Assembly (NCBI GenBank): GCA_934725535.1
Contig: CAKVBV010000019.1
Location: forward strand, 1 to 35,764
DNA: 35,764 bases
Origin: an uncultured Bacteroidales bacterium
Lineage (GTDB): Bacteria; Bacteroidota; Bacteroidia; Bacteroidales; Paludibacteraceae
Direction of reading: 5' to 3'
Shown: positions 1 through 7,959 of the stretch, piece by piece
How the letters are laid out: each line of letters starts with the position of its first letter
Numbering within the stretch: position 1 is the stretch's first letter
Program-made: the position numbers and the translations under genes
Notes under the pieces: model-generated
Told to the model about the DNA's origin: nothing
Seen by the model: the letters and a program-made list of their open reading frames with translations, nothing else
Databases searched by the model: none

Positions 1-440
1 ACCTGCCCGGACACGGACTGATGCTCACCCGTATCAAGTACAACTACTACCAATGGTACAGCAACAGCGTCAACAACACCGCCGGCAGCATGGGCGTGGA
101 CCTCATCGAAGCGGACGGCAAAGCCCCTAACTACAGTTCCGGCAACCAAGACAATGGCTATAACGGCAAAGCCACAGACCTCTTCCCTGCCGGTGCCACA
201 GCCTACGAGGGAATCACCAACCACCCCATCACCAATATCCAAGAGAAAGACGGCGTAATTACATTCACCTACCGCAATACCACCGCTACCGACGACATCG
301 AAACAGTGCCCTCCACTGAAATCCGTGCCATCTACAACGTCCTCGGTGCGCGTATGAACACCACCTCCACCGACGACCTCCCGCGTGGCACCTACATCGT
401 ACAGACCACCAACGGCAGCCGTAAAGTCGTTATCCCCTGA
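1..440 (+). CDS. C-terminal part of a secreted M6-like metallopeptidase (5' end outside window)
   Basis: The frame is open from the first bases (read from position 3) and ends at TGA 438-440, so only the last ~145 residues are present. The start LPGHGLMLTRIKY followed by a surface-loop-rich stretch and NHPITNI resembles the region after the catalytic domain of Bacteroidota M6 (immune inhibitor A-like) peptidases. The zinc-binding HExxH would lie upstream and cannot be seen. The last ~35 residues (EIRAIYNVLGARM, then PRGTYIVQTTNGSRKVVIP) have the shape of a type IX secretion C-terminal sorting domain, so export to the cell surface or medium is inferred. The next gene begins at or just after the stop. 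The family call rests on motif memory; another sorting-domain protein is possible. Confidence 0.65.
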   Translation, partial: LPGHGLMLTRIKYNYYQWYSNSVNNTAGSMGVDLIEADGKAPNYSSGNQDNGYNGKATDLFPAGATAYEGITNHPITNIQEKDGVITFTYRNTTATDDIETVPSTEIRAIYNVLGARMNTTSTDDLPRGTYIVQTTNGSRKVVIP

Positions 441-445
441 TGCCC

Positions 446-1210
446 ATGAAGATTATCTCTTACAACCTCAACGGTATCCGTGCCGCTATCGGCAAAGGGC
501 TTCTCGATTGGCTCCGGCAGGAGAACCCTGACATCTTCTGCATACAGGAGAGCAAGGCGCAACCCGAACAGATTGACACCCTTGCCATGCAGGAACTCGG
601 CTACCATAGTTACATACACTCCGCCGAGAAGAAGGGCTATTCGGGCGTGGCTATCTTCAGCAAGCAGGTGCCGGACAAGGTAGTGCCGGGCATGGGAATC
701 CCCCGCTACGACTGCGAAGGGCGCGTACTTCGTGCCGATTTCGGCGACATCACCGTCGTATGCGTCTATATCCCCAGCGGCACCACAGGCGGCATCCGTC
801 AGGAGTTCAAGATGGACTTCCTCGAAGTCTTCCTCAAGTGGACGCTCCAACTGCGCCAAACGCGCCCGAACATCATCGTGTGCGGCGACTACAACATCTG
901 CCACAAGCCCATAGACATCAACCACCCCGAGCGGCAAGTGGGCGTCAGCGGCTTCTTACCCGAAGAGCGCGAATGGATGGACCGCTGGCAAGACAGCGGC
1001 ATGATTGACTCGTTCCGCCTCTTTGACACCCGTCCCGAACAGTACAGTTGGTGGAGTTACCGCTTTGGTGCCCGCGAGCGCAACGCCGGATGGCGTATCG
1101 ACTACCACTGGGTCAGCGAGCCGCTCCGCCCCCGCATCACCGGTGCACGTATCTTAACCGACGCGGTTCACTCCGACCATTGCCCCGTAGAATTAACAAT
1201 TAATAACTAA
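446..1210 (+). CDS. xth: Exodeoxyribonuclease III (AP endonuclease)
   Basis: An ExoA/Xth-type enzyme of the exonuclease-endonuclease-phosphatase fold that cuts DNA at abasic sites and trims 3' blocked ends in base excision repair. The 254-residue protein starts MKIISYNLNGIRAA, the usual family N-terminus. It shows the metal-binding Glu in CIQESKAQ, the CGDYNICHKPIDI segment (catalytic Asp and Asn), the WWSYRFGARERNAGWRIDY block and a terminal SDHCPVELTI carrying the catalytic Asp-His pair, so all active-site blocks are intact. I chose ATG 446; an ATG at 440, overlapping the upstream stop by one base, would add only Met-Pro. The near-zero spacing suggests readthrough transcription from the peptidase gene, but a functional link is unlikely. 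Confidence 0.95.
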   Translation: MKIISYNLNGIRAAIGKGLLDWLRQENPDIFCIQESKAQPEQIDTLAMQELGYHSYIHSAEKKGYSGVAIFSKQVPDKVVPGMGIPRYDCEGRVLRADFGDITVVCVYIPSGTTGGIRQEFKMDFLEVFLKWTLQLRQTRPNIIVCGDYNICHKPIDINHPERQVGVSGFLPEEREWMDRWQDSGMIDSFRLFDTRPEQYSWWSYRFGARERNAGWRIDYHWVSEPLRPRITGARILTDAVHSDHCPVELTINN

Positions 1211-1240
1211 AATCACCCCTTATTCACCCGCCACTCATTC

Positions 1241-1300
1241 GTGTCAAACAGCAAGGGATACGCAAGGGATGCGCAAGGGATAGGCAACCCATACAAGTAC
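1241..1300 (+). repeat. 11-bp tandem array A with shared leader, upstream of lptB
   Basis: Four consecutive 11-base units lie at 1251-1261, 1262-1272, 1273-1283 and 1284-1294. The first three share GCAAGGGAT; the last is degenerate, GCAACCCATAC. A leader, CGTGTCAAACA, precedes them. The same leader, unit order and degenerate last unit occur again at 29740-29800, upstream of another transporter gene. The array ends 36 bases before the lptB start. The period is not a multiple of three, so it is not coding. It belongs to the window-wide 11-bp family described in the findings. Confidence 0.9.
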
Positions 1301-1330
1301 TAACAAAGATAAATAACTCCATGAAGTAAA

Positions 1331-2074
1331 ATGGATATTTTACGCACAGAGCACCTTATAAAGAAATACGGCAAACGCACCGTGGTGAACGATGTGAGCA
1401 TCTACCTTGAGCAGGGCGAGATTGTCGGTCTCCTCGGACCAAACGGCGCGGGCAAGACCACCACGTTCTATATGACCACGGGGCTGGTCACCGCCAACGA
1501 GGGCAAGATTTTCCTCAACGACAAGGACATCACCTCGTACCCCATGTACAAGCGCGCGCAACTCGGTATCGGTTACCTGCCGCAGGAGGCGTCCGTCTTC
1601 CGCAAGATGACCGTGGAGGACAACATCGCCTCCGTCCTCGAGATGACCAAGTTCCCCAAGGACTACCAGAAACAGAAGTTGGAACAACTCATTTCGGAGT
1701 TCAATCTCGCCCATGTACGTCGTAACCTCGGCGACCGGCTCTCGGGCGGTGAACGCCGACGCACCGAGATAGCCCGCTGTTTGGCTATCGAACCGAAGTT
1801 CGTGATGTTGGACGAACCCTTCGCCGGCGTTGACCCGATTGCCGTGCAGGAAATCCAAGACGTTGTGTGGCGGTTGAAAGACAAGAACATAGGTATTCTC
1901 ATCACCGACCACAATGTGGACGAGACGCTGATGATTACCGACCGCGCCTACTTGCTGTTCGAGGGGAAAATCCTGTTCCATGGTACGCCCGAGGAACTCG
2001 CAGCCAACCCCATCGTCCGCAAAAACTACCTCGGACGCGACTTCGAACTCAAGAAAAAGACCCGTGTAGAATGA
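1331..2074 (+). CDS. lptB: LPS export ABC transporter ATP-binding protein LptB
   Basis: The ATPase of the LptBFG complex, which extracts LPS from the inner membrane and drives it across the Lpt bridge to the outer membrane. The 247-residue protein has Walker A GPNGAGKTT (36-44), a Q-loop in YLPQEAS (Q85), the signature RLSGGERRR (136-144), Walker B FVMLDEP (157-163) and the switch His in ITDHNV (194). The stretch FAGVDPIAVQEIQ is characteristic of LptB among ABC ATPases. The length fits the family. LptF/G are not in the window, which is usual since lptB is often unlinked in Bacteroidota. It precedes a glycan-assembly block and overlaps the next start (ATGA at 2071). An 11-bp tandem array occupies its leader. 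Confidence 0.95.
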   Translation: MDILRTEHLIKKYGKRTVVNDVSIYLEQGEIVGLLGPNGAGKTTTFYMTTGLVTANEGKIFLNDKDITSYPMYKRAQLGIGYLPQEASVFRKMTVEDNIASVLEMTKFPKDYQKQKLEQLISEFNLAHVRRNLGDRLSGGERRRTEIARCLAIEPKFVMLDEPFAGVDPIAVQEIQDVVWRLKDKNIGILITDHNVDETLMITDRAYLLFEGKILFHGTPEELAANPIVRKNYLGRDFELKKKTRVE

Positions 2075-3117
2075 CCGACGACCCGCGACAGACCCCCGAT
2101 AGACCCGCGATAGACTCCCTAAATAAACAGCGTATTAAAACAAAGACCTACATATTCCTTTTGGCAACGCTTGCCCTCACCGCCTGCCACCGCACCCCTG
2201 ACATCGAGGTGCCTGTCACGCGCTGTGCGGACATGCCCTCGCCACGTGCCTCGGCTACCTGTTTTGTGGTCGCCGACCGTGCCTACATCTTCGGCGGACG
2301 CGACAGCGTAGGCACCTACTTGAACGACCTTTGGCAGTACGACCCCGCTTCCGACCAATGGACGCAGTATGCCGCCACTACCCCTTTAGTGGGGCGCGTC
2401 AATGCCACGGCGTGTGTGGATGCCGACCGGAACATCTACCTCGGACTCGGCTTCAACGGCAAGTATGGTGCCGACAACACCTACCTGCGCGACTGGTGGC
2501 ATCTCAACCTCGCCGACGGACAATGGACGCGCCTTACCGACTACCCCAACCACAACACCGACAACGCCGTCGCTTTTGCGGGCAACGGCGAACTATACGT
2601 GGGCTACGGCTTCTGCTGGACCTACGCCCGTGATATGTTTCGCTACGACATCTCGTCCGACCACTGGGACACTATCGATGTGCATGTCGCCTCGCATGGT
2701 TACCCGCCCCGTTCCTTTGGCGGCTGCGGCTGTACGTGTGGCGGACGGTATTTCGCGGGCACAGGTTACAAGGGCAAGAGCCTTGACTGGTGGGCGGAGT
2801 TCCTGCCCGAAGGCAAATGGGTGGAGTGTGCACCCGTACCCGGGCAGACACGCACCCTGGCGGCTGCCGCTGCCACAGGGCAATATGCTTATGTCATCGG
2901 CGGATTTCACTATGGTGGTATCGGCACCAACGGGCAAGTGCTTGCCGACATTCGCCGCTACGACCCGCAAACCGGCAGTTGGCAATACGCGGGCAACCTG
3001 CCGACCCCGCTGATGAACCACCTCGCCTTTGCCGTGGGCAACCGCGTCTTTGTCGGCATCGGCGAGACTACCGACGAACAGATGTGCAATCACCTTTATT
3101 GTATCCATGAAGAATAG
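2071..3117 (+). CDS. Kelch-repeat beta-propeller lipoprotein
   Basis: A 348-residue protein with repeated kelch motifs: AYIFGG...DLWQYDPASDQW, YLGLGF...WWHLNLADGQWTRL, YVGYGF...MFRYDISSDHW, YVIGGF...IRRYDPQTGSW and VFVGIGE. This fits a six-bladed propeller like the NanM/galactose-oxidase-like folds used for carbohydrate or protein binding. A hydrophobic stretch YIFLLATLALTAC ends in a lipobox (Cys39), so it is probably lipid-anchored and periplasmic or surface-exposed. The only standard start before the signal peptide is ATG 2071, which overlaps the lptB stop and makes the first ~16 residues a translation of the 11-bp array. Initiation at a non-standard codon nearer the signal (for example ATT 2134) is possible. 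It overlaps the Wzi-like gene by 11 bases. The ligand is unknown. Confidence 0.8.
   Translation: MTDDPRQTPDRPAIDSLNKQRIKTKTYIFLLATLALTACHRTPDIEVPVTRCADMPSPRASATCFVVADRAYIFGGRDSVGTYLNDLWQYDPASDQWTQYAATTPLVGRVNATACVDADRNIYLGLGFNGKYGADNTYLRDWWHLNLADGQWTRLTDYPNHNTDNAVAFAGNGELYVGYGFCWTYARDMFRYDISSDHWDTIDVHVASHGYPPRSFGGCGCTCGGRYFAGTGYKGKSLDWWAEFLPEGKWVECAPVPGQTRTLAAAAATGQYAYVIGGFHYGGIGTNGQVLADIRRYDPQTGSWQYAGNLPTPLMNHLAFAVGNRVFVGIGETTDEQMCNHLYCIHEE
2080..2116 (+). repeat. 11-bp tandem array B, overlapping the 5' end of the kelch gene
   Basis: Units GACCCGCGACA (2080-2090), GACCCCCGATA (2091-2101) and GACCCGCGATA (2102-2112) are followed by a partial GACTCC. Two of these units recur exactly, in inverted orientation, in array D at 17091-17123. 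The array starts six bases after the lptB stop and lies inside the reading frame of the next gene if that gene starts at ATG 2071. An 11-base period shifts the reading frame in every unit, so this looks like intergenic repeat DNA that is being read through. Confidence 0.88.
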
Positions 3118-4585
3118 ATTGCTCACCATACTCACCCTTTTCCTTACCGTCTCGCCGCTCATGGCAGGTGGCTGGGACTGGTGGGGGCTGCCCATCACCG
3201 ACAGCGTCGCCACCCGCGACACGCTGCTCTATCAGGTGCAGGTATCGGGTGTCGCCTCTTCGGGCAAGTATGCCCCGTTCTGGCTGCAAAGCAACCGCCA
3301 TGGCAACATCTCCGCCTCGCCATACAGCGGCAACCTCACCGCGGGCATCATCAAGCCCGCCACCTCGCTGCAGCGGTGGTTCGACTATGACTTCGGCGTG
3401 CAACTCACAGGGCGTGCGCAGAGCACCATCGCGGGCTCCCCATGGAGCACACAACGCCGACCGTTGACGGGCTATTTCAATCTGCTATACGCGCACGCGC
3501 GTCTGTATATTATTGACCTTACCGCAGGCATCAAACCTGTGGTCTATGAGACCGTGGACGAACAACTGTCCACAGGCAGTATGGTCTTCTCGGGCAACAG
3601 CCAACCTCTGCCGCGTATCACCATCGGCATCGACCACTATACCCCCTTCCCTGGGTGCTACGGCTATTTTGAAATCAAAGGCGGACTCACACACGCATGG
3701 TTGGCGGACAATGTCTATGTCAGCCACGCCTTTCTGCATCACAAGTTCGCAGGCGTGCGCTTTGGCGGTCGTCTGCCGGTGAATATCGCGTACGAGTTTC
3801 ACCACGCGGCGCAGTGGGGCGGCACCTCACCTGTCTATGGGGACATCGGAAACGACTGGCAGTCCTACAAAAACGTCTTCTTGGCGCACGCGGGAGGTAC
3901 CATGAGCAACGACCAACTCAATGCGCAGGGCAACCATGTCGGTAGCCAGCAACTCAGCCTCATTGCCAAAGGCTCCGAGTGGCAGGTAACGGCATATTGG
4001 CAAAACTTCCTCGAAGACAACTTTGCCTTTCTCGGTCTTGGCAAGAACATCACCGACGGGCTATGGGGTATCTCGCTCATGCAGACCCGCTGGCGGTACA
4101 TAGAGGGTGTAACCTACGAACTGTTGAATACCACATCCCAGTCGGGACCCTGGCACGACCGCGACGGACTCTGCTATGCAGGCAATGACAGTTACTATCG
4201 CAACGGTGTCTATGTCAACGGCTGGAACTACTGGTATCGTTCCATGGGCACGCCGTTCATTACCTCACCCCTCTACAATGCCGACGGCACCGTCTATACA
4301 CTCAACAGCAGGGTGCGCGTTCACCATATCGGACTGCGCGGCGACATCTGCGGTTTCCGCTACCGCGCCTTGTGCTCCTATGCCCGCAACTATGGCAACG
4401 ACTGCCGCTTCTTGCGCCTTCAGTCTGCCAATACCGCGTGTCTGCTTGAGGTTACCAAGCATGTGGAGAAGGCATGGGGATTGGATTTCGGTCTGAGCCT
4501 CGCTGCCGACTTCGGTACACAGTTCGGCAACCAGTTCGGTGCCCTTCTCACTATCACCAAAACAGGACTCATCACTTCATGGTAA
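3107..4585 (+). CDS. Capsule assembly Wzi-like outer-membrane barrel protein
   Basis: A 492-residue exported protein. The start MKNRLLTILTLFLTVSPLMAG is a signal peptide, and the mature region is rich in alternating aromatic strands typical of an outer-membrane barrel. Near its N-terminus QVSGVASSGKYAPFWLQSNR matches the hallmark of the Bacteroidota Wzi family (YAPFW-x2-SNR), and a tryptophan/tyrosine-rich middle and long C-terminal strands follow. Wzi proteins in Escherichia coli bind capsule at the surface; a role in holding or assembling surface polysaccharide is inferred here from family and neighbours. The start at 3107 overlaps the kelch gene by 11 bases, and the 3' end overlaps the next GT by 7 bases, so the block is probably one transcript. 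A longer open frame upstream (from 3029) lacks the signal peptide at its N-terminus and is rejected. Confidence 0.82.
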   Translation: MKNRLLTILTLFLTVSPLMAGGWDWWGLPITDSVATRDTLLYQVQVSGVASSGKYAPFWLQSNRHGNISASPYSGNLTAGIIKPATSLQRWFDYDFGVQLTGRAQSTIAGSPWSTQRRPLTGYFNLLYAHARLYIIDLTAGIKPVVYETVDEQLSTGSMVFSGNSQPLPRITIGIDHYTPFPGCYGYFEIKGGLTHAWLADNVYVSHAFLHHKFAGVRFGGRLPVNIAYEFHHAAQWGGTSPVYGDIGNDWQSYKNVFLAHAGGTMSNDQLNAQGNHVGSQQLSLIAKGSEWQVTAYWQNFLEDNFAFLGLGKNITDGLWGISLMQTRWRYIEGVTYELLNTTSQSGPWHDRDGLCYAGNDSYYRNGVYVNGWNYWYRSMGTPFITSPLYNADGTVYTLNSRVRVHHIGLRGDICGFRYRALCSYARNYGNDCRFLRLQSANTACLLEVTKHVEKAWGLDFGLSLAADFGTQFGNQFGALLTITKTGLITSW

Positions 4586-5283
4586 CACCCCTCCTGCATA
4601 TCATCATGCCCGTCAAGGACTCTGTCAATCGCGCAGAGGAGGCTATACGTGCCGTATTGGCAACAGGGCAGACGCTCACCGTTTACAATGATTATTCCAC
4701 GTTTGAGAATACGCAACGCTTGGCGGAATTGGCGGACACACTGCCTTTTACACTGGTGAACCTCAGCGACCTGACCGCGCACCCGTCACCCAACTATCTG
4801 TTTGTCCTGCAGCGTGCGCAGCAAACGGCACTGGCAGAGCAGGCGCATTTGGTGATTGTGGAGAGCGATGTGGTGGTGCGTCCCGACACGTTCCGGTTAT
4901 TGGCAGAACAGGTAGTACCGGGCGTGGGAATGGTAGCCGCTGTGACAGTGAACGAACAGGGCGACATCAACTATCCCTACGACTACGCCCACCGTTGGAG
5001 TCGCGGCGTGCATACCACCAAGAAGCGTTTCAGTTTCTGTTGCACACTGATTACCAACGAGTTTCTGCACGCTTACGACTTCATGCAACTCGACCCGACC
5101 AAGAACTGGTATGATGTCTTCATCACCCACCAATCCTCTGCACTCGGGTTGGAAAACCGCTTGATGACCAACAACCCCGTCTTGCACCGACCTCACTCAT
5201 CGCGTCCGTGGAAATTGCTCAAATACAAGAATCCCCTTCTCTACTATTGGCGCAAACTCACCCAACACAAAGACCGGATATGA
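4579..5283 (+). CDS. Family 2-like glycosyltransferase
   Basis: A 234-residue cytoplasmic protein with a GT-A type start (LLHIIMPVKDSVNRAEEAIRA, then TLTVYNDYSTFENT) and VIVESDVVVRPD in the position of the metal/nucleotide-sugar binding DxD motif (ExD here). It is shorter than usual for GT2 and ends in a basic, aromatic tail (KLLKYKNPLLYYWRKL) that may lie against the membrane. The donor and acceptor sugars cannot be told. The start at 4579 overlaps the Wzi-like gene, and the stop overlaps the following ATG (ATGA at 5280), both signs of translational coupling. It probably works with the GT-kinase fusion downstream on the same LPS or capsule glycan. Confidence 0.75.
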   Translation: MVTPLLHIIMPVKDSVNRAEEAIRAVLATGQTLTVYNDYSTFENTQRLAELADTLPFTLVNLSDLTAHPSPNYLFVLQRAQQTALAEQAHLVIVESDVVVRPDTFRLLAEQVVPGVGMVAAVTVNEQGDINYPYDYAHRWSRGVHTTKKRFSFCCTLITNEFLHAYDFMQLDPTKNWYDVFITHQSSALGLENRLMTNNPVLHRPHSSRPWKLLKYKNPLLYYWRKLTQHKDRI

Positions 5284-6686
5284 AGCCACTCGTCAGCGTC
5301 ATCATACCTGTATATAATGCAGCACCCTTTATCTGCGAGACGCTGGATAGCGTGCAGGCATCCACCTATCGTCCTTTGGAAATCGTGATGGTGGACGATG
5401 CCAGCACCGACGACAGTCTGGCTATCATCACCGCCTATGCTGAGCAGCACGACAACTGCCGTGTCTTTCCGCAAGCGGCACTCGGGGTATCGGCTACGCG
5501 CAACCATGCCATCCGCGAGGCGCAGGGCACCTATATCCTGCCCGTGGACGCGGACGACAAGATAGGTCCTACCTATATCGAACATGCCGTGCAAGTGCTT
5601 GAGCAGCACCCTGATGTGCGTGTCGTAGGCTGCCGCGCACGGATGTTTGGCGATGTGGACAAGCCGTGGCAACTGCCGCGCTTCTCGCACGCGCTCTTGG
5701 CGCGAAAGAACATGATACCTGTAACATCACTCTTCCGCAGAGCGGACTGGGAACGGACAGGCGGTTTCTGTGAGCAGGACATCTATCGCGAGGATTGGGA
5801 CTTCTGGCTGAGTATGATGGAGTTGGGCGGCACCTACCACTTGTTGGACGAGGTAGGACTCTTCTACCGTGTCCGCCGCGGCTCACGTCGGGCAGATGCC
5901 AAGCAGCGCAAACGCGCTATCGTGGACGCTGTCAATAGCCGGCACCCCGCATATATGCAGCGTTACCTCGGCGGACCGTTGCACTACCATCGCTCTTGGT
6001 CGCGGTTCATCAACTTCTTCCGCACCGACCACGTAGTGGGCGACTATGCGCATTGGCAAGACGGCGACATCATTCATCAAGGGCGCAACACCCTGCGGCG
6101 GTACAACGGATTGGTTTCCAAACAGTTTGCCACACCCTCACTATGGAGGGGCATTGTCTATGGGCTGCTCACCAAATCGAAAGCACGCAGGTCTTACGAA
6201 TATGCCCAACGCCTGCGCACACTCACGCCCGAACCTGTCGCATACCGCGAGATACGCTATGCGGGTGTCTTGCGCGAGAGTTGGTATGTGTGCCGCGAAT
6301 CGGAGTGCAACCACACGTTCAACGAGTTGATAGGCAACAAGGATTTCCCCAACAGGGAGAAAATCCTGACGGCGATAGGTGAGTTCACGGCTACCTTACA
6401 CCGACAAGGCGTGTTGCATAAGGATTACTCGGGAGGAAATATCCTGTTTAATGAAGATGGGAGCAAAGTGGAAATGATAGATTTGAATCGTATTCATTTC
6501 TACCGGCATATAGGAACAGAGCAGGGGCTGCGCAACTTCGAGCGGCTCAATATCGACCGCGATGCCCTGCGCACGATGGCTGTAGCCTATGCCAAGGCGA
6601 TGGGTATCGACCCCGCCTATGCCGCCGAATATATTATCACACATCGTTGGTACAAACATATAAAACAAGGAATTACGAACTTATAG
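5280..6686 (+). CDS. Fusion of a family 2 glycosyltransferase with an LPS (Kdo/WaaP-like) kinase
   Basis: A 468-residue two-domain protein. Residues 1 to about 235 form a GT-A family 2 transferase: PLVSVIIPVYNAAPFICETL, VMVDDASTDDS, DADD as the DxD motif and EDWDFWL near the acceptor site. From about residue 265 a protein-kinase-like fold follows that resembles the Bacteroidota InaA/Kdo kinases: GRNTLRRYNGLVSKQF with candidate ATP-binding Lys281, KARRSYEYAQRL as the helix C region, catalytic loop HKDYSGGN (H380, D382, N387) and metal-binding D401 in MIDLNRI. The catalytic residues of both halves are present, so it could add a sugar and phosphorylate the core oligosaccharide. No stop or frameshift separates the domains. 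It is coupled to the GT upstream, and the ligase gene starts four bases downstream. That the two activities act on the same sugar is inference. Confidence 0.82.
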   Translation: MKPLVSVIIPVYNAAPFICETLDSVQASTYRPLEIVMVDDASTDDSLAIITAYAEQHDNCRVFPQAALGVSATRNHAIREAQGTYILPVDADDKIGPTYIEHAVQVLEQHPDVRVVGCRARMFGDVDKPWQLPRFSHALLARKNMIPVTSLFRRADWERTGGFCEQDIYREDWDFWLSMMELGGTYHLLDEVGLFYRVRRGSRRADAKQRKRAIVDAVNSRHPAYMQRYLGGPLHYHRSWSRFINFFRTDHVVGDYAHWQDGDIIHQGRNTLRRYNGLVSKQFATPSLWRGIVYGLLTKSKARRSYEYAQRLRTLTPEPVAYREIRYAGVLRESWYVCRESECNHTFNELIGNKDFPNREKILTAIGEFTATLHRQGVLHKDYSGGNILFNEDGSKVEMIDLNRIHFYRHIGTEQGLRNFERLNIDRDALRTMAVAYAKAMGIDPAYAAEYIITHRWYKHIKQGITNL

Positions 6687-6690
6687 AATC

Positions 6691-7959
6691 ATGACTGCAT
6701 CGTACAGGAATATCATCGGAAAAATCAACTACGCTCTTTTCTTTTTCGCACTTGTCGGCTTGGTATTGCCGCCCCATTACGGCAATATGCTATGGCTGTT
6801 GTGGCTGTTCTCGTGGCTCTTGGAGGGGCGTTGGCTACAGCAGACGAATATGCGGTTCGACAAATCCGCCATTCCTGTCCTGCTCATGGTCATTTATCTC
6901 GCGTGGGCGTTGCTCTCTATGCTGTGGGCTTCCGATATGCAATGTGCTATCCATGCCGTTACCCGCTATGCCACATTGCCGTTCCTGCTGCTCGTTTTTT
7001 CCTATGGACTGAATGAGAATTATCGGGACATGCGCTTCTTGGAGACTTTCGTCAAGGCATGCGTATTCATTGTTCCTGCTTATTACTTCATGGTGCATTG
7101 CGCCGTTCACCGCGACATTGTGCTCTATTCGCAGGGGGAACCCGTACCTCCTTTCCATTTGGTGTTCGACCACGGCTATTCCTCTGCCATCAAGCACCGC
7201 TTGTTCTTCTGTATGGTGCTCACACTCGGGCTAATCTGTATCCCTGCTATTTACAATCGCACCGCCAACCGTTACGCACGTTGGTCGCGTCTGCTCACAT
7301 TGGGCATCGCTGCCGCTGTCATACTGGTGGGCATCTACTTCACCGGCTCGCGTGCATCGTTGCTGACGGGTGTCGTATTGTTCGCCGTAGCACTGCTTGA
7401 CCGCTATGCCGACCGGCACCATTGGTGGGTGATACTATTGGTTGCCTTGGGGCTGCTCGCTGCCTTGTTTGTGGTTGTCAAATGCCAACCCCGTATGCGC
7501 GAAGTCGCTACCGACCCGCGGGTCTCTATCTACAAATCGGCTGTCATACACGCCCCAGAGGTACCTTTCTTCGGACTCGGCATTGGGCAACAGAAGCAGT
7601 TTATGCTCGACAACTACGAGGATGACAATTACCGGTTGGGACTCCAACGGGGCTTCAACACGCACAATCAGTATATCGGCACTTACTTCGAGTTGGGCAT
7701 TATCGGACTGCTTCTTTTGTTGGCAGCCTTTATCAGCATACCTTTCTGCTTCACGGGCAGAGCCCGTCATATCGGACTGCTGTTCTGTCTGATGTACCTC
7801 ATCAATATGTTCACCGACGATGTCTTTGAGCGCTTCGACCCCCTCACCACCCTCTACGTTTTTATGATAGTCATCTTGTCATTGCAACAATACAAGTCTC
7901 CGGCCTCTTTCCTAACTGATTGCCAATTTCACAAGCAACCTTCAGTACAAGAATTATAG
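6691..7959 (+). CDS. O-antigen ligase/polymerase family membrane protein (WaaL/Wzy_C-like)
   Basis: A 422-residue polytopic membrane protein with about ten to twelve hydrophobic segments. The segment YFTGSRASLLTGVVLF and the periplasmic HNQYIGTYFELGIIGLLLL are the two blocks expected in the Wzy_C family, which includes WaaL ligases and Wzy polymerases. The large loop between them (roughly residues 260-330) contains FNTHNQ, where ligases carry their catalytic His. It follows the GT-kinase gene by four bases. Since an EpsG-like polymerase lies in the facing block, ligation of finished glycan onto lipid A-core seems the likelier role, but sequence alone does not separate ligase from polymerase. 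Its last 31 bases overlap the 3' end of the convergent GT gene. Confidence 0.82.
   Translation: MTASYRNIIGKINYALFFFALVGLVLPPHYGNMLWLLWLFSWLLEGRWLQQTNMRFDKSAIPVLLMVIYLAWALLSMLWASDMQCAIHAVTRYATLPFLLLVFSYGLNENYRDMRFLETFVKACVFIVPAYYFMVHCAVHRDIVLYSQGEPVPPFHLVFDHGYSSAIKHRLFFCMVLTLGLICIPAIYNRTANRYARWSRLLTLGIAAAVILVGIYFTGSRASLLTGVVLFAVALLDRYADRHHWWVILLVALGLLAALFVVVKCQPRMREVATDPRVSIYKSAVIHAPEVPFFGLGIGQQKQFMLDNYEDDNYRLGLQRGFNTHNQYIGTYFELGIIGLLLLLAAFISIPFCFTGRARHIGLLFCLMYLINMFTDDVFERFDPLTTLYVFMIVILSLQQYKSPASFLTDCQFHKQPSVQEL

Noticed and set aside
392..937. A 181-codon open frame antisense to the exonuclease III gene
   Set aside because: It lies opposite intact active-site blocks of exonuclease III, and its composition is that of a shadow frame.
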